Assembly (NCBI RefSeq): GCF_024721265.1
Contig: NZ_JAMXOC010000025.1
Location: 1 to 45,496 of the forward strand
Reading direction: 5' to 3'
Length of the DNA: 45,496 nt
From: Ohessyouella blattaphilus
Lineage (GTDB): Bacteria; Bacillota; Clostridia; Lachnospirales; Lachnospiraceae
The first letter of the stretch is position 1; each line of letters starts with the position of its first letter. Below, one piece after another: positions 17,541-27,374 of the stretch. Made by a program: the position numbers and the translations under genes. The notes under the pieces were generated by a model. It did no database searches. It saw only the letters and a list, made by a program, of their open reading frames with translations, and was not told where the DNA came from.

Positions 17541-18572
17541 TTAGCATTGATCGGCAATCTTATAAAGCAACTGTTCGCTTTCCGTCCAGCCAAGACAAGG
17601 GTCGGTAATGGATTTGCCATAGACAGAACCAGGGCCGATGCTTTGAGTGCCTTCTTCTAGGTAGCTTTCAATCATCACGCCTTTGATGAGTTTCTTTAGG
17701 TCGGGGTTATAATTACGGGAGTGTAGGACCTCGCTTACAATCCGGACCTGTTCTTTATATTGCTTATTAGAGTTGTAATGATTCGCATCGATGATTGCTG
17801 CCGGATTCAAATACTCTTCGGCAGAATACATCTCTAGTAACCGTACCAAATCCTCGTAGTGATAGTTGGGAATAGAGGCCCCATATTTATCCACACCGCC
17901 CCGTAAGATTACGTGGGCGAGAGGGTTGCCTTCCGTCGTTACGTCGTGGCCGCGGTAGATAAAGCGATGGGGATTTTGGGCGGCGGTAACCGAGTTAAGC
18001 ATAACGGAATAGTCGCCACTGGTGGGGTTTTTCATACCGATGGGGATATCCATGCCACTGGCGGTTAAGCGGTGCTGTTGGTTCTCGACGGACCGGGCGC
18101 CGACGGCTTCATACACCAGCAGATCGTCTAGATAGCTGCGATTCTCCGGATAGAGCATTTCATCAGCTGCCGGGAGACCGCTTTCGGCGATGGTGCGCAG
18201 ATGCATCTTCCGGATGGCGATAATGCCTTCATAAAGGTCAGGGCCTTTTTCCGGGTTTGGTTGATGGAGCATGCCTTTATATCCGGAACCGGTGGTTCTG
18301 GGTTTATTGGTGTAGACCCGGGGGATGATTAAGAGTTTATCTTTTACTTGCTCATTAACTTTGGCTAAGCGGGTGACATATTCGCAGACAGAGTCCTCGT
18401 TATCGGCAGAACACGGCCCGATAACCACCACAAATTTATTGGATTTTCCCGTAAAAACATCACATACTTCTTTTGTCTTCTCTTTTATAATCGCTGCCAC
18501 TTTCGGTGACAGAGGGTATTCTTCTTTTAACGCATTTGGACTTGGTAAGTCTTTGTTGTACTTCATGCCCAT
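17541..18572 (-). CDS. aroF: 3-deoxy-7-phosphoheptulonate synthase (DAHP synthase), class I
   Basis: The 343-residue protein is a class I-alpha (AroF/G/H) enzyme. VVIGPCSADN (metal-binding Cys), IPRVYTNKPRTTGSGYKG, ADEMLYPENR, GARSVENQQHR, GMKNPTSGD, ILRGG, DANHYNSNK and a C-terminal SIGPGSVYGKSITDPCLGW are all in place. It condenses phosphoenolpyruvate with erythrose 4-phosphate, the first step of the shikimate pathway, in the cytoplasm. The start lies 11 bases after AGGAGG; an in-frame ATG two codons later is an alternative. It is a single gene with a divergent promoter against nth. The leader is too short for a T-box. Which aromatic amino acid inhibits it cannot be read. Confidence 0.95.
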   Translation of the reverse strand: MGMKYNKDLPSPNALKEEYPLSPKVAAIIKEKTKEVCDVFTGKSNKFVVVIGPCSADNEDSVCEYVTRLAKVNEQVKDKLLIIPRVYTNKPRTTGSGYKGMLHQPNPEKGPDLYEGIIAIRKMHLRTIAESGLPAADEMLYPENRSYLDDLLVYEAVGARSVENQQHRLTASGMDIPIGMKNPTSGDYSVMLNSVTAAQNPHRFIYRGHDVTTEGNPLAHVILRGGVDKYGASIPNYHYEDLVRLLEMYSAEEYLNPAAIIDANHYNSNKQYKEQVRIVSEVLHSRNYNPDLKKLIKGVMIESYLEEGTQSIGPGSVYGKSITDPCLGWTESEQLLYKIADQC

Positions 18573-18602
18573 GGCTGATGTCTCCTCCTAGAATTGGTTT
18601 TG

Positions 18603-18658
18603 TTGTGTCTTATTCTCACAAGTGCTATAATTATGCTATGAATCTATAGGAAATGCAA
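18603..18658. promoter_or_regulatory. Overlapping divergent promoters of aroF and nth
   Basis: Rightward: TTGTGT (18603-18608), 17 bases, extended -10 TG-C-TATAAT (TATAAT 18626-18631). Leftward: TTGCAT (18658-18653), 17 bases, CATAAT (18635-18630). The two -10 elements overlap, so the two polymerases would compete. Confidence 0.6.
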
Positions 18659-18673
18659 GGGGGAAAAAGACCG

Positions 18674-19303
18674 ATGACCACGGATGAGATTTTAGACAAA
18701 CTAGAAGAAATGTTTCCGGAAGCACGCTGTGAATTGAACCACAAAAATGCCTTGGAACTGATTGTGGCGGTGGTTCTTTCAGCGCAAACTACTGATGTTT
18801 CCGTAAATCAGGTAACCCCAGCACTTTTCGCGGCCTATCCCGATTTGGACGCTTATGAGCAGGCGAGTGTCGCCGATATCGAAGGGTACATTCGGCGGAT
18901 TGGCCTGTATCACAGCAAGGCCAAACACATAAAAGAACTGACTCATGATCTAAAGTACGAATTTCACGGGGAAGTTCCCTCATCGATGAAGGACTTAACT
19001 AGCCTTGCGGGGGTTGGCAGAAAGACAGCAAATGTGGTGAGAAGCGTTTGGTTTGATATTCCCTCCTTTGCCGTTGATACCCACGTGAACCGTGTAGCTA
19101 AGCGCTTGTGCCTAGCAAAGCCCGAGGACAGCGTGGAAAAAGTAGAAGAGAAACTTAAAAGAAAGATAAAAAGAGAGCGCTGGAACCGGGCTCATCACTT
19201 GTTTATTTTCTTCGGTCGTTACTTCTGCACAGCCAGGAACCCGAAGTGTGAAGCCTGTCCGTTTCAGGCGATTTGTCGCTACTATAAAGAAAAAGGAAAA
19301 TAA
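18674..19303 (+). CDS. nth: Endonuclease III, DNA glycosylase/AP lyase
   Basis: I choose ATG 18674, ten bases after AAGGGGG, over the in-frame ATG 18653, which has no ribosome site. The 209-residue enzyme shows the helix-hairpin-helix with catalytic Lys117 (LAGVGRKTANVV), Asp135 (AVDTHVNRVAKRL), and a C-terminal 4Fe-4S site with Cys185, 192, 195 and 201 (C-X6-C-X2-C-X5-C). Endonuclease III removes oxidised pyrimidines from DNA and nicks the abasic site in base excision repair. It is followed after three bases by an esterase gene, implying co-transcription without an obvious functional link. Confidence 0.96.
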   Translation: MTTDEILDKLEEMFPEARCELNHKNALELIVAVVLSAQTTDVSVNQVTPALFAAYPDLDAYEQASVADIEGYIRRIGLYHSKAKHIKELTHDLKYEFHGEVPSSMKDLTSLAGVGRKTANVVRSVWFDIPSFAVDTHVNRVAKRLCLAKPEDSVEKVEEKLKRKIKRERWNRAHHLFIFFGRYFCTARNPKCEACPFQAICRYYKEKGK

Positions 19304-19306
19304 AAT

Positions 19307-20257
19307 ATGGCAATCAATAACACCATGAAACGACTGCTTAAGTCCTTGTCTTACGACGGGATAGAGGTTAAGTCATCAAGACAGTTAGCAAATTTAAAAG
19401 GCTTAGACCCTTTAAAAATCTTTAGAAATACCCTAGATATAAAAATGGAAACCGCTGACGGACATCAGATCCCTGTCCGGGTGTTCTTCCCAGAAGAGGT
19501 AGTTACAACCGAAAAGGCTACAGGAACCACGGATTTGCCGGTCTTTCTCTTCTTGCACGGCGGCGGTTGGGTAACTGAGAGTGTGGATACGTACGAGCGG
19601 ATATGCGCCAGACTCGCTCAAGAGACGAAGCATCTTGTCATCGCCGTAGAGTATCGCCTAGCACCGGAGCATCCCTTCCCGGCAGGGCTAATGGACTGCT
19701 ACTGTGTGGCGAAAGCCTTGTATAGCAATGAGTTTTTCTTAAGGATTAACCCGGATAAAATCACCGTGATCGGTGATAGCGCTGGCGGCAATTTAACGGC
19801 AGCGTTGTCTTTGATGGCGCGAGATAAGGGGGAGTTTACGGTGGCCAGACAAATCCTTATTTACCCCGCAGTATATAACGACTATTCAGCCCGTTCGCCG
19901 TATCTATCAGTCCAGGAAAACGGCAGCGATTATCTGCTGACTGCCGGTAAAATCGAGGACTATATGGATTTGTACCAAAGCAAACCAGAGGATAGGAAGA
20001 ATCCTTACTTTGCACCCCTTCTAGAAACGGATTTGACACGGCAGCCGGATACTTTAATTTTGACGGCGGAATTTGATCCTTTAAGAGACGAAGGCGAAGA
20101 CTACGGGAAGCGCTTAGCAGAAGCAGGGAACCAGGTGGAAGTGCATCGCATTAAGGACGCTCTTCACGGCTACTTTGCCTTAGGAATAAAGTATTTGCAC
20201 GTACAGGAGAGTATTGATATTATCAATCATTTTATGCAGGAGTACGCAGATGAGTAA
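19307..20257 (+). CDS. Alpha/beta hydrolase, hormone-sensitive-lipase family esterase
   Basis: The 316-residue protein has the family's oxyanion motif HGGGW (His84-Trp88), the nucleophile elbow GDSAGG (Ser158), the acid Asp257 in AEFDPLRDEG and His287 in DALHGYF, so the catalytic triad is intact. It lacks a signal peptide and should be cytoplasmic. Such enzymes hydrolyse short-chain acyl or acetyl esters. It lies three bases after nth and overlaps the next gene, an acyltransferase-like membrane protein, by eight bases. An acyl-ester-forming and ester-cleaving pair is therefore suggested, by context. Confidence 0.9.
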   Translation: MAINNTMKRLLKSLSYDGIEVKSSRQLANLKGLDPLKIFRNTLDIKMETADGHQIPVRVFFPEEVVTTEKATGTTDLPVFLFLHGGGWVTESVDTYERICARLAQETKHLVIAVEYRLAPEHPFPAGLMDCYCVAKALYSNEFFLRINPDKITVIGDSAGGNLTAALSLMARDKGEFTVARQILIYPAVYNDYSARSPYLSVQENGSDYLLTAGKIEDYMDLYQSKPEDRKNPYFAPLLETDLTRQPDTLILTAEFDPLRDEGEDYGKRLAEAGNQVEVHRIKDALHGYFALGIKYLHVQESIDIINHFMQEYADE

Positions 20258-22070
20258 AGAACAAAAAAGTTGGCGAAAATTAGATAATGCGGCGCTGCTT
20301 TTTTCGGCAGATAACAATATCAGAGATACCCGGGTTTTCCGCTTTTACTGCGAGCTCAAAGAGGATATTGTAGAAGACGTACTGCAAACAGCCTTAGAGC
20401 GGGCGTTAGAGGTCTATCCGATTTTTCAGGCGACCATGCGGGCGGGGCTTTTCTGGCACTACTTAGAGGCCAGTGATATCAAGCCGGTGGTGGTTGAAGA
20501 GTACAAAGAACCGTGCCGAGCGCTTTACGTTAGGGATAAAAAAGCCTTGCTTTTCGAGGTTACTTACTATAAAAACCGGATAAATTTTGAGGTGTTTCAC
20601 GCGTTGACTGACGGGACGGGAGCGACCTTATTCTTACGGGAACTAGTGAAGCAATATCTGCTAGAAAGATATAAGGAGTTACCGGATGTTTCCTTACATC
20701 CAGAGGATATGACCCTTCAGGATCAGGAAAATGATGGCTTTGCCAAGTACTATACGAAACGTAAAGGGAGCAAAATAAAGCGCCCCATTGCCTTTCAGCT
20801 TAAGAAGATAGTACCCAGTTATAAAACCTTGCAGGTATCGGAAGGGACCCTTGATGTAGATGTTTTGTTAAAACGATCCAGGGAGCTTGGCTGCTCGATG
20901 TCAGTGCTGATTACCGCGCTTCTGATTTGTGCTATTCACCAGGAAATGCCTAAGCTTCAGGAAAGGAAGCCCATTGTCTTAATGGTTCCTGTAAATCTGC
21001 GAAAATTTTTCGCTTCTACCTCTATGCTTAATTTCTTTGCGTGGATCGAGCCTCGCTATAATTTTTCCGAAGAACCGGGGGATTTTGAATCGGTCTTAGC
21101 GACTGTAAAGGCTTATTACGCCGAGCATTTGACAGCCGAGCGTATGGAGGAGCATATTAACCAGTATTTAAGTCTAGAGCGTCATCCTATCGGTAATTTT
21201 GTGCCTCTGATTATCAAGAACTGGGGCATTGCCATCGGTTCGAGACGGCGTCGGCAGGAGATTACCGCCATCTTTTCCAATATGAGTGTAGTCGAAATGC
21301 CAGAGGTTTACACGCCCTATATTGAGCGCTTTGGCGTCTTTACCAGTACGCCAAAGATGGAACTGTGTATCTGTTCTTACGAAGGAGACATTAGCCTCGG
21401 CTTTACCTCGCGGTTTGATACCACCAATATTCAAAGAAATTTCTATCGACTCTTAGAGGAACAAGGAGTGAAAGCAGAGGTTAAAGAGCCGATGTACCCG
21501 GAGACGGATACCCCGAATCTAACGAGCCTGACCATCTATAAGTGGTTTTCCTTCGCCTGTATCTTGGCAGCGGTTATCTGCTTAACGGTGAATTTCTTAG
21601 GCGGTCACAATAGTTGGTGGTCTCTGGTGGCAGTGGCGGGAATCGGTTGCCTTTGGACCACAATCTCTGTGGGCTACTACAAACGGAATAATTTGTTAAA
21701 AAGCGTTATGTGGTTGTACGTACTGCTGACCTGTGGCAGTATGGTTTGGGATGCGGCCTACGACTTCAGAGGGTGGTCGGTGGATTACGTCTTTCCGGCG
21801 ATTAGCATTGTGGTCCTGCTATCCATGCTGATTATCAGTCGCTTGCAAGCCCATACGGCAAAAGAATATATGATTTATTTTTTGATGGCCGCGTTTTACT
21901 GCATTGCGGTATCGGTGGTGCTTATCTTACTAGGAGCGGTAAAAACTTTTCATTTTCCGGTAATTGCTAGTGCCCTTGCCTTTTTAGTGGTAGTGGTCCT
22001 AATGATTTTTAAATGGAAAGACTTTAAGGAAGAGATGAGCAAAAAGTTTCACACCAGACATAATGGTTAA
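20250..22070 (+). CDS. Alcohol-acetyltransferase-like domain fused to a DUF6320-like membrane domain
   Basis: The frame extends to 20214, but ATG 20250 lies seven bases after GCAGGAG and overlaps the esterase stop, giving 606 residues. Residues 1-420 resemble the condensation/alcohol acetyltransferase fold: HALTDG at 117-122 occupies the HHxxxDG-type active site, with NLRKFF and a late SFTSRFD-like strand. Residues about 430-590 contain six or so membrane segments, as in DUF6320. I infer a membrane-bound acyl transferase acting on a lipid or cell-surface alcohol; donor and acceptor are unknown. In Clostridia this fusion often neighbours an alpha/beta hydrolase, as here. Confidence 0.75.
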   Translation: MSKEQKSWRKLDNAALLFSADNNIRDTRVFRFYCELKEDIVEDVLQTALERALEVYPIFQATMRAGLFWHYLEASDIKPVVVEEYKEPCRALYVRDKKALLFEVTYYKNRINFEVFHALTDGTGATLFLRELVKQYLLERYKELPDVSLHPEDMTLQDQENDGFAKYYTKRKGSKIKRPIAFQLKKIVPSYKTLQVSEGTLDVDVLLKRSRELGCSMSVLITALLICAIHQEMPKLQERKPIVLMVPVNLRKFFASTSMLNFFAWIEPRYNFSEEPGDFESVLATVKAYYAEHLTAERMEEHINQYLSLERHPIGNFVPLIIKNWGIAIGSRRRRQEITAIFSNMSVVEMPEVYTPYIERFGVFTSTPKMELCICSYEGDISLGFTSRFDTTNIQRNFYRLLEEQGVKAEVKEPMYPETDTPNLTSLTIYKWFSFACILAAVICLTVNFLGGHNSWWSLVAVAGIGCLWTTISVGYYKRNNLLKSVMWLYVLLTCGSMVWDAAYDFRGWSVDYVFPAISIVVLLSMLIISRLQAHTAKEYMIYFLMAAFYCIAVSVVLILLGAVKTFHFPVIASALAFLVVVVLMIFKWKDFKEEMSKKFHTRHNG

Positions 22071-22098
22071 GAACAAAGGAGAGTAAGTGGGAGGAAAC

Positions 22099-23898
22099 AT
22101 GGAGAAAAGAAAGAATGGCAAGATTATCGGACTGTATTTTCTTTCTGCCATCGTGGTGGTTGCAATTGCTTTATTTACTGGATCTAAGTCCATGCATATC
22201 TCAGGAATGTTAGTAGAATCAGCGGAGAATGAGGTGCTAGCCCAGTCCGAAATAGTGGCCGAGATGGTCACGGCGGATGAACTCGATGCCTTTATAAACG
22301 CCGAGGATATGGCAAAGCCCGAATATCAAGCTTTAAAAGAACGTCTCTCGGAGTTTGCTAGAGCGTCCGAACTGGATTACGCATACTATCTGCGCTTAGA
22401 TGAAGAGACCAATAGGATGCAGTTTATTATTGATAATGTTCCCGGTGATGAAACAGGGCTTGTAGAGCCCCAGGTGGACCGGGAGGAGGCGCCGGATAAG
22501 GCAATAGAAGGCACGGCGACAGTGGTGCCTCTAGGAGAGTACTCGGTTGGCTGGGATAATTATCTAACGGCTTTTGCGCCGGTGTATTACGAAAATGGTG
22601 AGCTATCCAATATCGTGGCTGGCGTCGATAAGCCGGATATCTATATCCATCAGGCAAGGGATGATATTAAAGATATGGGGATTGCTATGATCGCAGCTCT
22701 ATTAGTCGTTCTTCTGGCTTCTTTAGGCTCCTTATTCTTATATTACCAAAAGGTTCGCCAAGCGGAAGCAGCGACAGCGGCAAAGAGTATGTTTTTATCC
22801 AATATTAGCCATGAAATTCGCACACCGATTAATGCCATTACCGGCATGACCTATCAAGCGAAAAACGCAGGGAACATAGTGGAAGCCAAGACTTATCTCG
22901 AGAAGATCACCCAAGCCTCGGAGCACCTATTAGGCATTGTTAATGATCTTCTAGACCTTTCCAAGGGGGAGGCTTCTTCTTTCAGTATTTTCCCGGAACC
23001 CACTAAGCTCCAGACGGTAGTGAATAGTGTGGTCACGGTGGCGGAATTTAGAACTTTGGAGCAAGAACAGCACCTTAAGGTGGAAATTGGTGAAAATGTG
23101 CCAGCGCACATAGAGGTAGACTCCCAGCGATTAACCCAAGTAATCACCAATCTCGTAAGTAATGCCATAAAATTCACTCCCAAAGGTGGTAGCATAACCA
23201 TTAAAATCACGAACCAGGAAGAGAAAGCGGATAGAATCAAGCTACTTTTTGAGGTGATTGATAATGGCATAGGCATCGATACAGAGCAACAAAGCAAGCT
23301 GTTTCAGCCTTTCCAACAAGCGGACAATTCGATTTCCAGAAAGTATGGCGGCACGGGCCTTGGTCTTGCCATCAGTAAAAATATTGTGGAATCTATGGGT
23401 GGCGAAATCGGTGTCACTTCCGAACTGGGAAAGGGGTCCTGTTTCTATTTTGAAATCTGGACAAAGGTTTGTCAGGAAAAGGAAATAAAAACGGATGGGG
23501 AAACCTCTTATCAAGCAATTTACCAAGGGAAACGTTTTTTAGTTGCGGAAGACGTGGAAATCAACCGCGAGGTAACGGCGGCTCTTCTTAAGGAGACAGA
23601 AGCGGAGCTTGAGTTTGCCTATAACGGAATTGAGGTTATCGAGAAATTCACCAGCAAGGATTACGATCTGATTCTCATGGATATTCATATGCCGGAAAAG
23701 GACGGCTATACCGCTAGTAGAGAAATACGGAATTTGGATTCTGAAAAATCCAGAACGATTCCCATCATTGCCATGACGGCCAACACCTCCCCTGAAGATG
23801 TAGAGAAGGCAAAAGCCGCGGGAATGAACGGGCATATCGGCAAGCCGCTTTTTCGCGAGGAAATCTTTGCGCAGATTAATAAGTTTATAAAAAATTAA
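22099..23898 (+). CDS. Hybrid sensor histidine kinase with receiver domain
   Basis: ATG 22099 follows GGGAGGA; the in-frame GTG 22087 lacks a site. The 599-residue protein has a membrane span at 8-26, an extracytoplasmic sensor (about 30-195), a second span (about 200-222), and a HisKA domain with His238 (NISHEIRTPINAITGM). The HATPase domain shows NLVSNAIKFT, DNGIGID and GGTGLGLAIS. A receiver domain in the last 120 residues carries MDIHMPEKDG and the Lys in GHIGKPL. It lacks its own Hpt domain; an Hpt protein is encoded at 27375-27713. It is likely the membrane input of a phosphorelay shared with the next kinase. Confidence 0.92.
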   Translation: MEKRKNGKIIGLYFLSAIVVVAIALFTGSKSMHISGMLVESAENEVLAQSEIVAEMVTADELDAFINAEDMAKPEYQALKERLSEFARASELDYAYYLRLDEETNRMQFIIDNVPGDETGLVEPQVDREEAPDKAIEGTATVVPLGEYSVGWDNYLTAFAPVYYENGELSNIVAGVDKPDIYIHQARDDIKDMGIAMIAALLVVLLASLGSLFLYYQKVRQAEAATAAKSMFLSNISHEIRTPINAITGMTYQAKNAGNIVEAKTYLEKITQASEHLLGIVNDLLDLSKGEASSFSIFPEPTKLQTVVNSVVTVAEFRTLEQEQHLKVEIGENVPAHIEVDSQRLTQVITNLVSNAIKFTPKGGSITIKITNQEEKADRIKLLFEVIDNGIGIDTEQQSKLFQPFQQADNSISRKYGGTGLGLAISKNIVESMGGEIGVTSELGKGSCFYFEIWTKVCQEKEIKTDGETSYQAIYQGKRFLVAEDVEINREVTAALLKETEAELEFAYNGIEVIEKFTSKDYDLILMDIHMPEKDGYTASREIRNLDSEKSRTIPIIAMTANTSPEDVEKAKAAGMNGHIGKPLFREEIFAQINKFIKN

Positions 23899-23969
23899 TC
23901 ATTAACTTTTCTATTAAATGTTACAATATATGGGAAATATATTGAGGACGTAATTAGGAAGGGATGTTT

Positions 23970-26900
23970 ATGAGAGTTGCCGTTGGCTATGGAGATAATC
24001 CAGAGGGGTATCAGGCGGCGAAAGCCGCTTGTATAAATGCGCTAGAAAAAAGCCAAAACGTACAAAAGCCGGATGTTGCCTTATTGTTTCACACGGCGGC
24101 CTTAACGGAGAAGGAAGTGCGACGCGGGGTCACAGAAACGATCGGCGAAATTTTGATATACGGCGGTGGTACGGTTGGGGTTATTACAAATGATATATTC
24201 GGCTATGCAGGCAACCAAGTAGGGGTTGCCTTATTTTGGTTGGAGGATTCCTGTCTTGACGTGTTAAGCCTAGGTAATCTTTCCGAAGGAGAAGCCGGTG
24301 TTGGCAAGGAGTTAGGTGAGAAATTAAGGGGGCAGGGAGTTACTAGGGAATCTAGTCTAATGCTTTTTTATGATGCTGTGAATGCGAAGCAAGGCGGTAT
24401 CATTATGGCCACGTACTTGCTTGAAGGTTTGAAAAAAGGTTTAGGCTTTATGCCAGAACTGGTAGGTGCCGGTCTACAAGGTGATCATATGTGCGCACCG
24501 GTGAAGCAGTTCCTAGGAGAGCGGATTACGGAAAGTGAAGCAATGACACTTTCTTTCTCCGACGACATTGCGATTGATAATGTGATTATGCATGGCTGTG
24601 AGCCGGCTTCTACCTATTTTACCGTTACGAAGGCCGAGGAACAGACCATTTTAGAAATTAACGGCGAGCCAGCCATTCCCTTTATTGAGAAGGCTTTAGG
24701 CGGTCGGATTCACGCGGAGCAGTTCCCGTTTTTCTTGATTTTTGGTATTAATCACGGTGAGGACTGGGCACCTTATGATGAAAACAATTACGCATCAAGG
24801 CTATGCCTAGGTATTGATAAAGAGCGGGCAGGAATCGTCATGTTTGAGCCAGACATGCAAGAGGGGACCCGCTTCCAAATTATGTATCGCTCCCTCAAGC
24901 TAGATTATATGCGCCCCAAGGTCAGGGAACTATTTTCACCAGAGAATCTAGAAGGGAAAGAACCGCTTTTTGCTTTGTATATAGACTGTGCCGGAAGATG
25001 TGCTGGATATAGTGGTAAAGATCTAGAGGACGCGGTGGTTATTCAAGAGGAAATCGGGGATAAAGTACCACTTCTTGGCCTCTATACAGGGGTAGAAATC
25101 GCCCCTATTGGCGGTCAGTCCCGGGGCTTAGACTGGACAGGCGTACTGTGCTTGGTTTCTAAGAAAACAGGAGCGATTAAGAAAAAGGAAGTGGCCAGCG
25201 AGTGGGAAGACAAAGAAGATGGGAGAAAAGTGACGACACCAGCTACGACAGAGGCTTTAGAAGCTTTGATTTCCACAAATGCAGCGAAGGCTCTTGAACT
25301 AGATGCGGAATCGGTCACGATTCGTCAGGAATTAGAACAGAAACGCCGAGGGTTCTCTCTCCTAGTTGAGTTGTCAACAACGCTGCATAGTTCAGAGGAC
25401 TTTGAAGAAAGCTTTGGCCTGGCAACCAGACGAATTAACGCGGCTCTTAATATGCAAAAGACGGTGGTCTTTGTGGCACAAAAAAATGGGAAATATAAAG
25501 CGGAGATTCTTCAAGGGTTTACACCAGAGGAAACGTACCGAATTACGGACCGGGCGATAGAGTTGCCTACGGTTATGTTGGCAGACAAACGGGCAGTGAT
25601 TATCAATTCGGACACGTCTCTAGAGTTTCTTCAGGATATCCGGGAATTTCTCGGGCTGCGGTATTTCGTTAGCATGCCGATAGTTCTAGGTGCGGAGACC
25701 GTAGCGGTCCTAGTAACAGGGCGCATGGAGGAGCAGACGCCGTTCTTATCGAAGCTAGGCGAAGGGGATGGTGAGACTGTGCAAGCAATTGCCGCCCAAC
25801 TCGCCTCGGTGATGGCGAGTCAGCGGCTCATGGTCAGTGAGGAGCGCTCCCGTATTATGGTAGATAATATGCCCCTGGTAAATATGGTGATTGACGATGA
25901 AATGCGGGTGATCGATTGTAACGAACAGGCGGTAAGCTTTTTTGGCGCGAAGGACAAAAAAGATGTAATCCAACACTATCAGCAATTTCTTTACTCTAAC
26001 AATGGCAAGTATGGGGAAACCGAGGGAGAAAAGCATCTGCTTAAGGCCTTCTTAGATGGCCGCGATATTTTCCGCTGGAGCCATAAGCGCGCCGACGGCA
26101 AAGATTTAGTGGCAGAGGTAACCTTGGTGCGAGTCCCAAATGGCGAACGTTACAATGTGATCTGTCATCTGCGAGACTTGACTGCAGAACGGGAGTCAAT
26201 GGAAGAGATGCAGCGTGCTAAAGAACTAGCTGAGGAAAATGTCCGCCAAAAGAACGAATTCTTGGCATCTATTAGTCACGAAGTGCGCACACCGCTAAAT
26301 AGTATTTTGGCGATGGCAAGAGAAGCTTCTAAACTTGAAGAGAGTGAGGAAGGCAATAAAATTCTTAAAAATGGCGTCCACTCAGCCCATCTGTTGGCCG
26401 CTTCGGTGGATGCGCTTCTAGACTTCTCCCAAGCAGAAGCAGGGATGATTAAGCCGGTAGAGAAAGAATTTAGCCCGGGAGAGGCCATTGATAGTGTGGC
26501 GGAAATCCTAAAAGAGGAAGCGAAGCTTAAAGATCTTGACTTGGAAGTACGCTATGAAGGTGCGCCTATTGCTGAAAAGTTAATTGGTGATGGCGTTCGT
26601 TTAGAACAGATTCTCTATAATTTGGTGGCGAATGGAATCAAATTTACAAGAACAGGTGGTGTCACCATCCACGTAAGTGAACGGCCCTCGCCGGCGACGA
26701 AGGGGATTACTTTGACAATTGCCGTGGAAGACACTGGCGTTGGCATTAGTGAAGAAAGTAGAGAAAAGTTATTTGTCCCGTTAACCCAGGTGGATACAGC
26801 TTATGATAAGAAGAGCGAAGGTATGGGAATGGGACTAGCACTATCGAAGACACTTGCTAGTTTGCTAGGCGGTGAGATAATGTATGCTTCCCGTTCCGGT

Positions 26901-27338
26901 GGTGGTAGTATTTTTACCGTCGCGATCCCATTTGCCTTAGCTGGTAAACAAGAAAAGCCTGATTATGGACGCCTGGCAGGAAAAAAAGTGCTGGTGGTGG
27001 AAGATAACATGATTAACCAAATCATTATGGTCGAGCTTCTTAAGAAGGTGGGTATAGAAGTGAGCACTGCCGGTGACGGCTTGGAAGCTTTAGAAGCCCT
27101 GAAGAAGAGTGCCTTTGATGTGGTGCTGATGGATGTGCAAATGCCTCGAATGGACGGGCTTACAGCCACAGAAGAAATTCGTAAGCAGAAGAAGTATCAT
27201 GACCTACCCATTATCGCGGTCACGGCTCACGCTAGCCCAGAACACCGAGAAGAAAGTCGCAGAAGTGGTATGAATGGCCACTTGACTAAGCCGGTAGAGG
27301 TGGATGAGTTATATCAAACCGTACTTACATACATTTAA
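23970..27338 (+). CDS. FIST-GAF-PAS hybrid histidine kinase
   Basis: ATG 23970 lies six bases after AGGAAGGG; ATG 23964 has no spacing. The 1122-residue cytoplasmic protein starts with FIST_N and FIST_C domains (about 1-390, including GGGTVGVITND and LGLYTGVEIAP), proposed in other proteins to sense small ligands such as amino acids. A GAF domain (about 460-610), a PAS domain (about 625-745), HisKA with His770 (ASISHEVRTPLNSI), HATPase (NLVANGIKFT, EDTGVGIS, GMGMGLALS) and a C-terminal receiver with Asp1055 (MDVQMPRMDG) follow. It has no membrane span and no Hpt domain. The nearby Hpt and REC-EAL proteins could complete the relay. Confidence 0.93.
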   Translation: MRVAVGYGDNPEGYQAAKAACINALEKSQNVQKPDVALLFHTAALTEKEVRRGVTETIGEILIYGGGTVGVITNDIFGYAGNQVGVALFWLEDSCLDVLSLGNLSEGEAGVGKELGEKLRGQGVTRESSLMLFYDAVNAKQGGIIMATYLLEGLKKGLGFMPELVGAGLQGDHMCAPVKQFLGERITESEAMTLSFSDDIAIDNVIMHGCEPASTYFTVTKAEEQTILEINGEPAIPFIEKALGGRIHAEQFPFFLIFGINHGEDWAPYDENNYASRLCLGIDKERAGIVMFEPDMQEGTRFQIMYRSLKLDYMRPKVRELFSPENLEGKEPLFALYIDCAGRCAGYSGKDLEDAVVIQEEIGDKVPLLGLYTGVEIAPIGGQSRGLDWTGVLCLVSKKTGAIKKKEVASEWEDKEDGRKVTTPATTEALEALISTNAAKALELDAESVTIRQELEQKRRGFSLLVELSTTLHSSEDFEESFGLATRRINAALNMQKTVVFVAQKNGKYKAEILQGFTPEETYRITDRAIELPTVMLADKRAVIINSDTSLEFLQDIREFLGLRYFVSMPIVLGAETVAVLVTGRMEEQTPFLSKLGEGDGETVQAIAAQLASVMASQRLMVSEERSRIMVDNMPLVNMVIDDEMRVIDCNEQAVSFFGAKDKKDVIQHYQQFLYSNNGKYGETEGEKHLLKAFLDGRDIFRWSHKRADGKDLVAEVTLVRVPNGERYNVICHLRDLTAERESMEEMQRAKELAEENVRQKNEFLASISHEVRTPLNSILAMAREASKLEESEEGNKILKNGVHSAHLLAASVDALLDFSQAEAGMIKPVEKEFSPGEAIDSVAEILKEEAKLKDLDLEVRYEGAPIAEKLIGDGVRLEQILYNLVANGIKFTRTGGVTIHVSERPSPATKGITLTIAVEDTGVGISEESREKLFVPLTQVDTAYDKKSEGMGMGLALSKTLASLLGGEIMYASRSGGGSIFTVAIPFALAGKQEKPDYGRLAGKKVLVVEDNMINQIIMVELLKKVGIEVSTAGDGLEALEALKKSAFDVVLMDVQMPRMDGLTATEEIRKQKKYHDLPIIAVTAHASPEHREESRRSGMNGHLTKPVEVDELYQTVLTYI

Positions 27339-27344
27339 AAAAAG

Positions 27345-27369
27345 AGGTCGCCACTTGAAGTGGCGACCT
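27345..27369. terminator. Bidirectional terminator between the FIST kinase and the Hpt gene
   Basis: AGGTCGCCACTT (27345-27356) is the exact complement of 27358-27369. An A-run before it acts as the T-run for the leftward transcript; TTTA follows on the right. Confidence 0.88.
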
Positions 27370-27374
27370 TTAGT

